Source: Rhizobium vallis (lineage in GTDB: Bacteria > Pseudomonadota > Alphaproteobacteria > Rhizobiales > Rhizobiaceae). From it: a DNA stretch of 64,000 nt. The notes under the pieces were generated by a model. That model saw only the letters and a program-made list of their open reading frames with translations. It was not told the origin of the DNA and did no database searches. Numbering within the stretch: position 1 is the stretch's first letter; the number at the start of each line of letters is the position of its first letter. The translations under genes were made by a program, and so were the position numbers. Positions 23,357-30,942 of the stretch are shown here, piece by piece. Where the stretch lies: assembly GCF_003985155.1 (NCBI RefSeq), contig NZ_ML133691.1, positions 248,001-312,000 on the forward strand, read 5' to 3'.

Positions 23357-24811
23357 ATGAAGCTCGTTGACCCCTCGCTGTTCCGTCAGGCATGCCCGGT
23401 CGCCGATCGCTGGATCGAAGCGGAAGGCCGGCAGGCGACGATGATCCGCAACCCGGCGACGGGCGAGACGCTGGGTGCGGTCCCTGATCTCGGTGCCGCG
23501 GAGACGCAGCAGGCCATCAGAGCCGCCGTCATCGCCCAGAAGCTTTGGGCAAAGAAGACCGCCGGCGAGCGCGCGTTCGTGCTCAAGGCGTGGCACCGCC
23601 TGATGATCGAAAACCGCGACGACCTGGCGATGATCCTGACACTGGAGCAGGGAAAACCCCTGGCCGAGGCCAAGGGCGAGATCACCTATGGCGCAAGCTT
23701 CATCGAATGGTTCGCCGAGGAAGCGAGACGCATCAATGGCGAGACCATCCCGGGACATCAGCCGGACAAACGCATCCTCGTGCTTCGCCAGCCCGCAGGC
23801 GTGGTGGCCGCGATCACGCCCTGGAATTTTCCGAATGCGATGATCACCCGCAAGGTCGGACCGGCACTGGCCGCCGGCTGTTCCGTCGTTCTGAAGCCCG
23901 CGCCGCAGACGCCGTTTTCGGCTATCGCGCTTGCGGTTCTTGCGCAGCGCGCCGGTCTGCCGCCGGGTCTGCTCAGCATCGTGACCGGTGACGCAGCCGC
24001 CATCGGCGGGGTGTTGACTGCAAGCCGCGACATTAGGGTCCTGACCTTTACCGGCTCCACCCGGACGGGCGAACTGCTTTATCGCCAATGCGCGCCGACG
24101 ATCAAAAAGCTCGGCCTCGAACTTGGCGGCAACGCACCCTTCATCGTGTTCGACGATGCCGATCTCGATGCCGCAGTCGAAGGCGCGATCATCGCCAAGT
24201 TCCGCAACAACGGCCAGACCTGCGTCTGTGCCAACCGGCTTTACGTCCAGGACGGCGTCTACGAAGCATTCGCCGCCAAGCTTGCGGCGGCCGTTGCGGC
24301 ATTGAAGGTCGGCAACGGCTTGGAGCGCGACGTCGTGCTCGGCCCGCTCATCGACGACAATGCTGTCGCCAAGGTCGAAAGCCATATCCGCGATGCTGTT
24401 GCAAAGGGTGCCGGGGTCGTTTCAGGGGGTAAACGCCACCCGCTTGGCGGCCTGTTCTTTGAACCGACGATCCTGCGCGACGTCGATGCCGGCATGCAGG
24501 TCGCTCGCGAAGAGACCTTCGGGCCTCTCGCGCCGCTCTTTCGTTTCCGCGACGAGCGGGATGTGATCGAGCAGGCAAACGACACCGACTTCGGGCTGGC
24601 CTCCTATTTTTACGCGCGTGATCTGTCGCGGGTATTCCGCGTCGCCGAAGCGCTCGAGTATGGGATGGTCGGCGTCAATACCGGTCTCATCTCCACGGCC
24701 GAGGCGCCGTTCGGGGGCGTCAAGATGTCGGGGCTTGGCCGCGAAGGATCGAGGCACGGGTTGGACGAATATACCGAACTCAAATATGTATGCATGGGCG
24801 GCATTGCCTGA
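23357..24811 (+). CDS. gabD: Succinate-semialdehyde-type dehydrogenase
   Basis: A 484-residue aldehyde dehydrogenase of the GabD group. It starts at ATG 23357, 10 bp after the ATPase. Glu255 (LELGGNAPFIVFDDAD) and Cys289 (GQTCVCANR) are catalytic; the FRNNGQTCVCANRLYVQ and GMVGVNTGLISTAEAPFGG motifs are those of succinate-semialdehyde dehydrogenases. Its presence suggests the pathway ends in succinic semialdehyde or a five-carbon homologue, feeding succinate to the TCA cycle. Glutarate semialdehyde is an alternative substrate. Confidence 0.88.
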   Translation: MKLVDPSLFRQACPVADRWIEAEGRQATMIRNPATGETLGAVPDLGAAETQQAIRAAVIAQKLWAKKTAGERAFVLKAWHRLMIENRDDLAMILTLEQGKPLAEAKGEITYGASFIEWFAEEARRINGETIPGHQPDKRILVLRQPAGVVAAITPWNFPNAMITRKVGPALAAGCSVVLKPAPQTPFSAIALAVLAQRAGLPPGLLSIVTGDAAAIGGVLTASRDIRVLTFTGSTRTGELLYRQCAPTIKKLGLELGGNAPFIVFDDADLDAAVEGAIIAKFRNNGQTCVCANRLYVQDGVYEAFAAKLAAAVAALKVGNGLERDVVLGPLIDDNAVAKVESHIRDAVAKGAGVVSGGKRHPLGGLFFEPTILRDVDAGMQVAREETFGPLAPLFRFRDERDVIEQANDTDFGLASYFYARDLSRVFRVAEALEYGMVGVNTGLISTAEAPFGGVKMSGLGREGSRHGLDEYTELKYVCMGGIA

Positions 24812-24850
24812 ACTGGTCGATGCTTGCGTTTCGCCGCAAGGAAAGACCGA

Positions 24851-25660
24851 ATGCATCTCGTCAGCATTGCCATGTATGCCACATCTCAGCCGCTCGCGGA
24901 TGCGACGGCTGAACTCTGGTCGTTCCTCAGGTGCAGCCTCTCGCAGGCCGGTCTCGAGGACTTGCCCGAGAGGCTCGACCGGAGCATTCCCTACGACGAA
25001 GCCTGGCTGCGGCCGGATCTTCTCCTCTCGCAGACATGCGGCTATCCCTATGTGAAGGACCTGCGCGGCAAGGTCCGCCTGGTGGCGACGCCGGTTTATG
25101 GCTATCCCGGCTGCGACGGGCCGCTGATGTGCAGCTTCGTCATCGTCCGCAAGGATTCCGCTTTTCAGTCGCTGGAGGATCTGCGCGGCACGACCGCTGC
25201 GATCAACAGCCCTGACAGCAATTCCGGCAGCAATTTCTTTCGCGCCGCCGTCGCGCCGCTTGCCCGCAATGGCAGCTTTTTCGGACGGATCATTCAAACC
25301 GGCAGCCATGGCGGCAGCATTGCTGCTGTGGTCGAGGGCAGGGCAGACAGCGCGGCGATCGATTGCGTCACCTATGCCAATATTCTCCGCTTCGATCCCG
25401 ACCTTCTCCAGGATATCCGCGTCATTGCCGAGACGCCGAGAGGTCCGGGTCTGCCGTTCATCACCTCTGGCGACGCATCGGAAGAGAGAATTCGTCTCCT
25501 GAGGAGCGCACTTCATGCCGCCATCAGGGAGCCATCGCTGGCCGCCACGCGCGCCACTCTGGGTCTCGTCGATTTTGCGGTGCTTTCCGAAGCCGATTAC
25601 GAGCCGCTTCTCTCCTTGGCCGGCGATGCATTGCCGCCATTGAGCGCTGGCGCGGATTAG
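24851..25660 (+). CDS. PhnD-like binding-fold protein without signal peptide
   Basis: A 269-residue protein of the phosphate/phosphonate (PhnD) periplasmic-binding fold: CGYPYVKDLRGKVRLVATPVYGYPGCDGPLMCSFVIVRKD, SLEDLRGTTAAINSPDSNSGSNFFRA and EGRADSAAIDCVTYANILR are family landmarks. I start it at ATG 24851, with AAGGAAAG just upstream. No signal peptide is visible from this or the upstream TTG, so it should be cytosolic, which is unusual for the family. It is the last gene of the operon. It may be a cytosolic ligand sensor or an enzyme built on the binding fold. Confidence 0.8.
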   Translation: MHLVSIAMYATSQPLADATAELWSFLRCSLSQAGLEDLPERLDRSIPYDEAWLRPDLLLSQTCGYPYVKDLRGKVRLVATPVYGYPGCDGPLMCSFVIVRKDSAFQSLEDLRGTTAAINSPDSNSGSNFFRAAVAPLARNGSFFGRIIQTGSHGGSIAAVVEGRADSAAIDCVTYANILRFDPDLLQDIRVIAETPRGPGLPFITSGDASEERIRLLRSALHAAIREPSLAATRATLGLVDFAVLSEADYEPLLSLAGDALPPLSAGAD

Positions 25661-25950
25661 CGCCTTTGCGTCCCGATCGGTTTTGAGCCGTGCTCCCGTG
25701 AATTTTCCTCATTCCGGCTGTATCCCCGTTTCAGCTTGTCGTGCAACAGCTTACCGGCAGCCTCACTGGCTTCGACAGCCGTGTCGAACAGGTCGATCTT
25801 CAGCTGCCCTTTCGTTCCGATCCGTCCCCAGCAACGCATGAGCGAACTGCCGCCGAAAAGGGTGGGTTCGATCGTCAGCAGATAGAAGCGCGCCATATTC
25901 TGCGCGGGGTTTATACGAAAAAGCAATGTCGGATGGGTCGCTTGGGTCAT
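25657..25950 (-). CDS. WGR domain protein
   Basis: A 97-residue protein made almost wholly of one WGR domain (residues about 25-85): MARFYLLTIEPTLFGGSSLMRCWGRIGTKG with the name-giving WGR, then FDTAVEASEAAGKLLHDKLKRGY. WGR domains are nucleic-acid- or protein-contact modules known from PARPs and from MolR; small stand-alone versions are common in rhizobia and of unknown role. I start at ATG 25950. Its 3' end overlaps the 3' end of the convergent PhnD-like gene by 4 bp. Confidence 0.85.
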   Translation of the reverse strand: MTQATHPTLLFRINPAQNMARFYLLTIEPTLFGGSSLMRCWGRIGTKGQLKIDLFDTAVEASEAAGKLLHDKLKRGYSRNEENSREHGSKPIGTQRR

Positions 25951-26084
25951 GCCCAAGAATCCTATGCGAGTGCTGCCCGCGTCCAATGAATATGCTGAAT
26001 CGATCGAGCGACGGCGATTCCATCGCGTGATGTTTCACGGTTGGCCGTTCGGGCTCAATTCCGCTCAGATGACGGCCCGCGCTT

Positions 26085-26507
26085 CTATCTCTCTTTCCAC
26101 GGATTGATAATTTCGAGGTCGATGCCCGTGAAATCGGAGACGTTGCGTGTCGCGAGCGAAGCCCCACGCGAAATCGCGATGGCGGCGATCTGGGCATCGA
26201 ACTGGCTGATCGGCCGACCCGCTCTGCGGCGGTCGCTGGCGATCGTGGCATAGACATTTGAGGCGTCACGATCAAACGGCAAAACGCGCCCGCCGATATC
26301 CTCGCTGAAGATCGGGAGGATTGCCGCCTCGAGATCACGCCGGCGGCGTCCCTCGGGGAGGAGACGCAGTCCATAGAGGATCTCGGCCTCGGTGACTGCT
26401 GTCGTAAAAATTGACGGAGGATGCTGCGCAGCGAGCCAATTGACCACTGATGTATTCGGGACAGGTGTCAGCAGCTCCGAAATGACGTTGGTATCGAGAA
26501 CGATCAC
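26085..26507 (-). CDS. PIN-domain toxin (FitB/VapC type)
   Basis: A 140-residue PIN-domain ribonuclease. The acidic metal site is complete: Asp5 (MIVLDTNVISEL), Glu42 (TEAEILYGL), Asp104 (QFDAQIAAIA) and Asp125 (RNVSDF). ISELLTP and TRNVSDFTGIDLEIINPW are typical of the FitB branch of VapC toxins. It begins within the last codons of the antitoxin gene (4-bp overlap), so the antitoxin is made first. FitB-type toxins cleave RNA, often tRNA, when the antitoxin is degraded. Confidence 0.92.
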   Translation of the reverse strand: MIVLDTNVISELLTPVPNTSVVNWLAAQHPPSIFTTAVTEAEILYGLRLLPEGRRRRDLEAAILPIFSEDIGGRVLPFDRDASNVYATIASDRRRAGRPISQFDAQIAAIAISRGASLATRNVSDFTGIDLEIINPWKER

Positions 26508-26764
26508 GCCGCGAAGTCCGGTGGTTCGCGGATCGGCTCACGCGGCGGGATATCAAGTTCAACGCCGCCAACCGAGAGCAGACGCGCTCGGATGGCGTCC
26601 GCGAGATTGCGCGCCGGCGGTTCGCTGGTCGCAAGGGCCGCACGCAGGATATCCCGCGCTTCATCCTCCATGGAGCGGCCATGCGTTGCGGCCCTCATGC
26701 GCAGCCGCTGCTTCAGCCCGTCATCGAGATTGCGGATCGTCATGCTTGCCATCTCTATCTCCAT
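26504..26764 (-). CDS. FitA-type ribbon-helix-helix antitoxin
   Basis: An 86-residue antitoxin. SMTIRNLDDGLKQRLRMRAATHGRSMEDEARDILRAAL (residues about 7-44) is the FitA-like ribbon-helix-helix DNA-binding domain. The C-terminal half (LDIPPREPIREPPDF) would wrap the toxin. ATG 26764 is used; ATG 26752 in the same frame is possible. Two 13-bp direct repeats just upstream are the likely autoregulatory operator. Confidence 0.92.
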   Translation of the reverse strand: MEIEMASMTIRNLDDGLKQRLRMRAATHGRSMEDEARDILRAALATSEPPARNLADAIRARLLSVGGVELDIPPREPIREPPDFAA

Positions 26765-26766
26765 TC

Positions 26767-26797
26767 ATCAATGATTGCATATTAATCAATGATTGCA
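26767..26797. promoter_or_regulatory. Direct-repeat operator of the toxin-antitoxin pair
   Basis: ATCAATGATTGCA occurs at 26767-26779 and again at 26785-26797, with 5 bp between and 18 bp from centre to centre. It sits 3 bp before the antitoxin start on the minus strand, so a bound FitA-FitB complex would cover the ribosome site and promoter. Confidence 0.7.
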
Positions 26798-26869
26798 GAT
26801 TTTCAAGATTGGCATGATCGATGGCGGCATAGGAACATCGCAAAACCGCACCAAACCATGACGCCAGCC

Positions 26870-27847
26870 TCAGAACCGGTGCTCCGCTCCTTCGACCGGA
26901 TTTGCCCAGACTGTCATGCCAGGCGCAAATGGCGTCTCGCCTTCGGCGCGCACGACCATCTCGCCGAGTTCGGGAACGTCGAGATAGAGAATCGCATCAG
27001 CGCCCAACCGCTCCACATGCCGGATATTCCCCTGCCACTGTCCGGCGCCGTCCGAAAGCCTGATATGTTCGGGGCGGATGCCGTAGGTGGTGCAGTTCTT
27101 TCGCCGGGCCGTCTCGCCGCCGTAGAGGTTCATCTTCGGGCTGCCGATGAAGCCGGCGACGAAGGGGGTTGCGGGATTGCGGTAGAGTTCCATCGGACTG
27201 CCAATCTGTTCGACCGCGCCGCCGTTCAGGACGACGATCTTGTCTGCCATTGTCATGGCTTCGACCTGATCGTGGGTGACGTAGATCATCGTCGCCTTCA
27301 GCCGTGCGTGGAGCTCTGATATCTCCAGGCGCATCTGGGCTCGGAGCGAGGCATCGAGGTTGGAGAGCGGCTCGTCGAACAGGAAGACCTTGGGATCGCG
27401 AACGATCGCCCTGCCGATCGCGACGCGCTGTCTCTGGCCGCCGGAGAGCGCTTTCGGCTTTCTTTCCAGCAGATGGGTGAGTTGCAGCGTTTCGGCCGCC
27501 GCTGCGACCTTGGCGGCGATCTCTGCTTTCGGGCGGCGCGCGAGCGAGAGCCCGAAGCCGATATTCTCCGCAACGGTCATATGCGGATAGAGCGCGTAGC
27601 TCTGGAACACCATGGCGATGCCGCGCTCAGAGGGTTCGGCGTAGGTCACATCCTTGCCGCCGATGGTCAGCGCGCCCGACGTCGTTTCCTCGAGGCCGGC
27701 GATGATGCGCAGCAGCGTCGACTTTCCGCAGCCCGACGGGCCGACGAAAACGACGAATTCGCCGGAAGAAACGTCGAGATCGATACCCTTGATGACCTCG
27801 AGGGCGCCGAAGTTCTTGCGAACCTGTTTGAGAGTGAGTTCGGCCAT
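26870..27847 (-). CDS. Carbohydrate ABC transporter ATP-binding protein (MalK/UgpC type)
   Basis: A 325-residue ATPase of the CUT1 class: Walker A GPSGCGKST, Q-loop VFQSYALYPHMTV, signature LSGGQRQRVAIGRAI, Walker B KVFLFDEPLSNLD, switch VTHDQVEAMTMAD. A TOBE domain follows (GIRPEHIRLS), with an EQIGSPMELYRNPATPFVAGFIGSPKMN linker. It is the last gene of the rhamnoside operon, 5 bp after the permease. Length is slightly short for the class (about 350-370) because the C-terminal domain is compact. Confidence 0.92.
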   Translation of the reverse strand: MAELTLKQVRKNFGALEVIKGIDLDVSSGEFVVFVGPSGCGKSTLLRIIAGLEETTSGALTIGGKDVTYAEPSERGIAMVFQSYALYPHMTVAENIGFGLSLARRPKAEIAAKVAAAAETLQLTHLLERKPKALSGGQRQRVAIGRAIVRDPKVFLFDEPLSNLDASLRAQMRLEISELHARLKATMIYVTHDQVEAMTMADKIVVLNGGAVEQIGSPMELYRNPATPFVAGFIGSPKMNLYGGETARRKNCTTYGIRPEHIRLSDGAGQWQGNIRHVERLGADAILYLDVPELGEMVVRAEGETPFAPGMTVWANPVEGAEHRF

Positions 27848-27852
27848 TCCTA

Positions 27853-28680
27853 CTACCCTTTGACTCCGCCGGATGTCATGCCCGCGACGATCTGGCGGTT
27901 GAAGAAGATGAAGACGATCAGCGGCGGGATCGTCACGAGGAGGATGTTCATGAAGAGAAGATTGTACTGGCTCGTATACATGCTCTGGAAATTGTAGAGC
28001 GTCAGCTGCACCGTGACGTTCTCCTTGCCGGGGAGGTAGTAGAGCGGATTGGTGAAATCGTTGAAGATCGCGATCGACTGCACGACGATATTGGTGACGG
28101 TCACCGGCTTCAGAAGCGGCAGCACTACCCTGAAGAAGATCTGCCGGGGTTTGGCGCCGTCGATCAGCGCCGCTTCATCGAGATCGCGCGGTATGGTCGA
28201 GATGAACGAGCGATAGAGCAGTATCGAAAAGGAGAGATTATAGGCGACCTGGATCAGGATCATCCCGGTCATGGTCTTGAACAGACCAATCTCCTGCAGG
28301 AGGCCGATGGTGGGCACGACGGCCGGCGGCATCATCAGGCCCATGAAAAGCGCAATGAAGGCCACCCTGTTCCAGGCGGTCTTGCGGCGCTGCATGACAT
28401 ATCCGACCATCGCCGACAGAAGGATGAGGATTGTCACGGAGGCAACCGTGATCAGGGTGGAGTTGAAATAGGCGAGCACGAGCTGGTAGTCGCGCGCTTT
28501 GAAGACGGCGGCGAGATTATCCCAGAACAGCCAGTGCTCGGGCAATTCAAAATCGAGGCGGGACGCTTCGGACTTCGATTTGACCGCCTGGAGCGCGACG
28601 AAAGCAAAAGGCATGACGAAGATGACGGTGGCGACGGCAAGAGCTATCGCCCCCGTCACATAAGGGCGGACGCTTCTCAT
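27853..28680 (-). CDS. Carbohydrate ABC transporter permease (MalG type)
   Basis: A 275-residue CUT1 permease. I start at ATG 28680, which overlaps the stop of the other permease gene as ATGA; a longer start at 28707 is less economical. The EAA loop reads LDEAALIDGAKPRQIFFRVVLPLLKPVTVTNIV. FTNPLYYLPGKENVTVQLTLYNF is typical of the MalG side. Six membrane segments are visible. Confidence 0.92.
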   Translation of the reverse strand: MRSVRPYVTGAIALAVATVIFVMPFAFVALQAVKSKSEASRLDFELPEHWLFWDNLAAVFKARDYQLVLAYFNSTLITVASVTILILLSAMVGYVMQRRKTAWNRVAFIALFMGLMMPPAVVPTIGLLQEIGLFKTMTGMILIQVAYNLSFSILLYRSFISTIPRDLDEAALIDGAKPRQIFFRVVLPLLKPVTVTNIVVQSIAIFNDFTNPLYYLPGKENVTVQLTLYNFQSMYTSQYNLLFMNILLVTIPPLIVFIFFNRQIVAGMTSGGVKG

Positions 28681-29555
28681 GCCTCGACCTCGCGCCGGTT
28701 GAACCATAGAGTGAATGGCAGGATGATCACGGCGATCAGCGCAAACAGGATGACGTTTCCGGCCGTCGACAAACCATAGAAACCCGCCTGGTACTGCTTG
28801 TAGATAACCGAGGCGATCACATCAGAGGAAAAACCAGGTCCGCCCCGGGTCATGGCCCATATCAGGTCGAAGGAACGAAGCCCGCCGATCAGCGACAATG
28901 TCACCACGATCACGGTGGCGGGACGCACAAGCGGCAGGGTGATCCGGAAGAATTGCTGGAGCCGGGTGGCACCGTCGATCCTCGCCGCCTCATAATAATC
29001 GGGGCTGATCGCAGCGAGACCGGCGATGAAGATCAGCGTGGCAAGACCCACACCTTTCCAGACGTCGACCAGCGCCACCGAAAACAGCGCGAGCGCTGGA
29101 TTGGTCAGCCATCCCGGCCCGGGGATGCCGAGCGCCTCCAGCGTGACATTGATGATGCCCTTGGTCGGATGCATCATGACGGCGAAGGTGATGCCGATGC
29201 CGATCGTCGAGACCAGCACGGGGAAGAAGACCAACGTTCGCAGAAAACCGCGGGCGAAGATGTTGCTGGTGAGCAGCACGGCCAGCAGCAGCCCGCAGAC
29301 CGTCTTCAGGCCGGATGTCGTCACCGCGTAGATCAACGTGTTGACGAGCCCCTTGATCAGGAACGGTTCTGAAAAGAATTGCTGGAAATTCTCGAGCCCG
29401 ATGAATTCGGCCGTCGAAAGATCCCAGCGCGTCAGGCTGAACCAGAGAGATGAGACCGTGGGAACAAGAAACAGCACGCCGTAGATGATGGCGGCCGGAA
29501 TGAAAAACCACAGCGGGTAGGGCGATTTGCGCGAGCGGGGGCGTGTCTCGATCAT
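28677..29555 (-). CDS. Carbohydrate ABC transporter permease (MalF type)
   Basis: A 292-residue CUT1 permease: first membrane segment FFIPAAIIYGVLFLVPTVSSLW, then LTRWDLSTAEFIGLENF. The EAA loop is YEAARIDGATRLQQFFRITLPLVRPATVIVV. It partners the MalG-type protein encoded next. A hairpin separates it from the binding-protein gene upstream. Confidence 0.92.
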   Translation of the reverse strand: MIETRPRSRKSPYPLWFFIPAAIIYGVLFLVPTVSSLWFSLTRWDLSTAEFIGLENFQQFFSEPFLIKGLVNTLIYAVTTSGLKTVCGLLLAVLLTSNIFARGFLRTLVFFPVLVSTIGIGITFAVMMHPTKGIINVTLEALGIPGPGWLTNPALALFSVALVDVWKGVGLATLIFIAGLAAISPDYYEAARIDGATRLQQFFRITLPLVRPATVIVVTLSLIGGLRSFDLIWAMTRGGPGFSSDVIASVIYKQYQAGFYGLSTAGNVILFALIAVIILPFTLWFNRREVEA

Positions 29556-29579
29556 GTCTACCTCTTCGATCGGGTGGAG

Positions 29580-29601
29580 CCTCGCTCCATTAGGAGCGAG
29601 G
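29580..29601 (-). other. Intercistronic hairpin after the rhamnoside-operon binding protein
   Basis: CCTCGCTCC at 29580-29588 pairs perfectly with GGAGCGAGG at 29593-29601 around an ATTA loop, in the 66 bp between the binding-protein stop and the permease start. No T-run follows. Confidence 0.65.
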
Positions 29602-29621
29602 TCGATTGACCCGAAAGACCA

Positions 29622-30905
29622 CTACCAGTTGGGTAGCCCGAGTTGCTTGGCCTGCTTGCGCACATCGTCGTCATAGAGTTTCGCCGCATCGGCCGGCTGG
29701 CGAATACCGGAGCCGACCTCAACGGTGATCTGCTCGAGCGATGGCCCCTTGATCGGCGAAACGAATTCCAGTGCCGGTGTCGTCTTGTCCTTGGCTTCGA
29801 AATAGGGAAGCATGTCCTTTATTGCAGGCGGTACGTCGGCCGGCAGGTCGCAGCCATCGATCAGCGACGGCCCCTGAACGGCGTTGGTTTCCACCATGAG
29901 CTTGCAAGCCTCGACGCTCCCGGCGAAATCCACGAATTTCCGCGCTTCCTCAGTGTGCTGGCTGGTCGCGGGAATATAAAGGGCCGGCGGCATCCAGACC
30001 GTCAGGCCGTTGGTCCCGGCATCGTCGGACGGCTGCGCGAAGAAGCCGACGTCGACGAGGTTTTCGGGATAATTCTGCTTGAGCGCGCCGACCGCAAAGC
30101 TCAGCATTGGATAATGCGCTGCCTCGCCGGTCGCCACCATTCTCAGGCCGTCATCGTAGCTTGCCGCGCCAAAATCTTCGTTCATCAGGCCGGCATCGTG
30201 TACATCCTTCAGTCGCTCAAAGCCCTTCATGGCCGCAGGCGTCTCTGCATATTTCGCCTTATTGGCGGTATAGTCGGCGGCGAAATTCGGCACGGCGGCA
30301 TGCAGGTTGTAATAGTCGGCCAGAACGAACAGCTGCGAGGTCCAGGTGTCGCGATATGTCTGCGCCACCGCGACCTTGCCTGATGTCTTGACCTTCGCAT
30401 TGTTCGCCATGAACTCCGCCCATGTCTTCGGAACGGAGAGGCCGAGGTCCTGATAGATTTTCCTGTTATAGAGGATCCCGCCCGCCATCGCCGTGCCGAA
30501 GGGAACGCCGTAGAGCTTGCCATCGGCGCGGACGACTGACTTGAAACCGTCGTCCACCTTCGCCTGCGACGAGAGACCACTCAGATCGACAAGCGTCTGG
30601 GCGGGTTTCAGCGCCTGCAACAGCGAGCCGGAATTATAGAGGAATACATCGGACATTTCCCCGGTCGCCAGACGCGTCTTGACGATATTGTCGCCCTCGC
30701 CACCGCCCGGCCGCTGCTCGATTTCGATCGTCACATCGGGCGCCTTGGCCTGATAGGCGGTAACCAGTGCCTCGGCTGCCGCGACCGTGTCGGGATTGTT
30801 GTCGATCAGGAACGACAGCGTGACTTCCGCATGTGACGGCCCGGCCGCAACCAGTGCCAAAAGCGCGGACGTGCCGGCAAGAATGAACTTTATCCGATGT
30901 GTCAT
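29622..30905 (-). CDS. Carbohydrate ABC transporter substrate-binding protein
   Basis: A 427-residue SBP family 1 sugar-binding protein. The signal peptide runs from MTHRIKF to an SHA/E cleavage at about residue 27. The mature start VTLSFLIDNNPDTVAAAEALVTAYQAKAPDVTIEIEQRPGG and DVFLYNSGSLLQALKP, NRKIYQDLGLSVPKTWAEF are typical of CUT1 binding proteins. Encoded between a GH78 rhamnosidase and two permeases, it likely binds a rhamnose-containing oligosaccharide or plant glycoside. Confidence 0.92.
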   Translation of the reverse strand: MTHRIKFILAGTSALLALVAAGPSHAEVTLSFLIDNNPDTVAAAEALVTAYQAKAPDVTIEIEQRPGGGEGDNIVKTRLATGEMSDVFLYNSGSLLQALKPAQTLVDLSGLSSQAKVDDGFKSVVRADGKLYGVPFGTAMAGGILYNRKIYQDLGLSVPKTWAEFMANNAKVKTSGKVAVAQTYRDTWTSQLFVLADYYNLHAAVPNFAADYTANKAKYAETPAAMKGFERLKDVHDAGLMNEDFGAASYDDGLRMVATGEAAHYPMLSFAVGALKQNYPENLVDVGFFAQPSDDAGTNGLTVWMPPALYIPATSQHTEEARKFVDFAGSVEACKLMVETNAVQGPSLIDGCDLPADVPPAIKDMLPYFEAKDKTTPALEFVSPIKGPSLEQITVEVGSGIRQPADAAKLYDDDVRKQAKQLGLPNW

Positions 30906-30942
30906 GACGTTCCTCCTCTGAACGGTGTGACGTGTATGCTCC

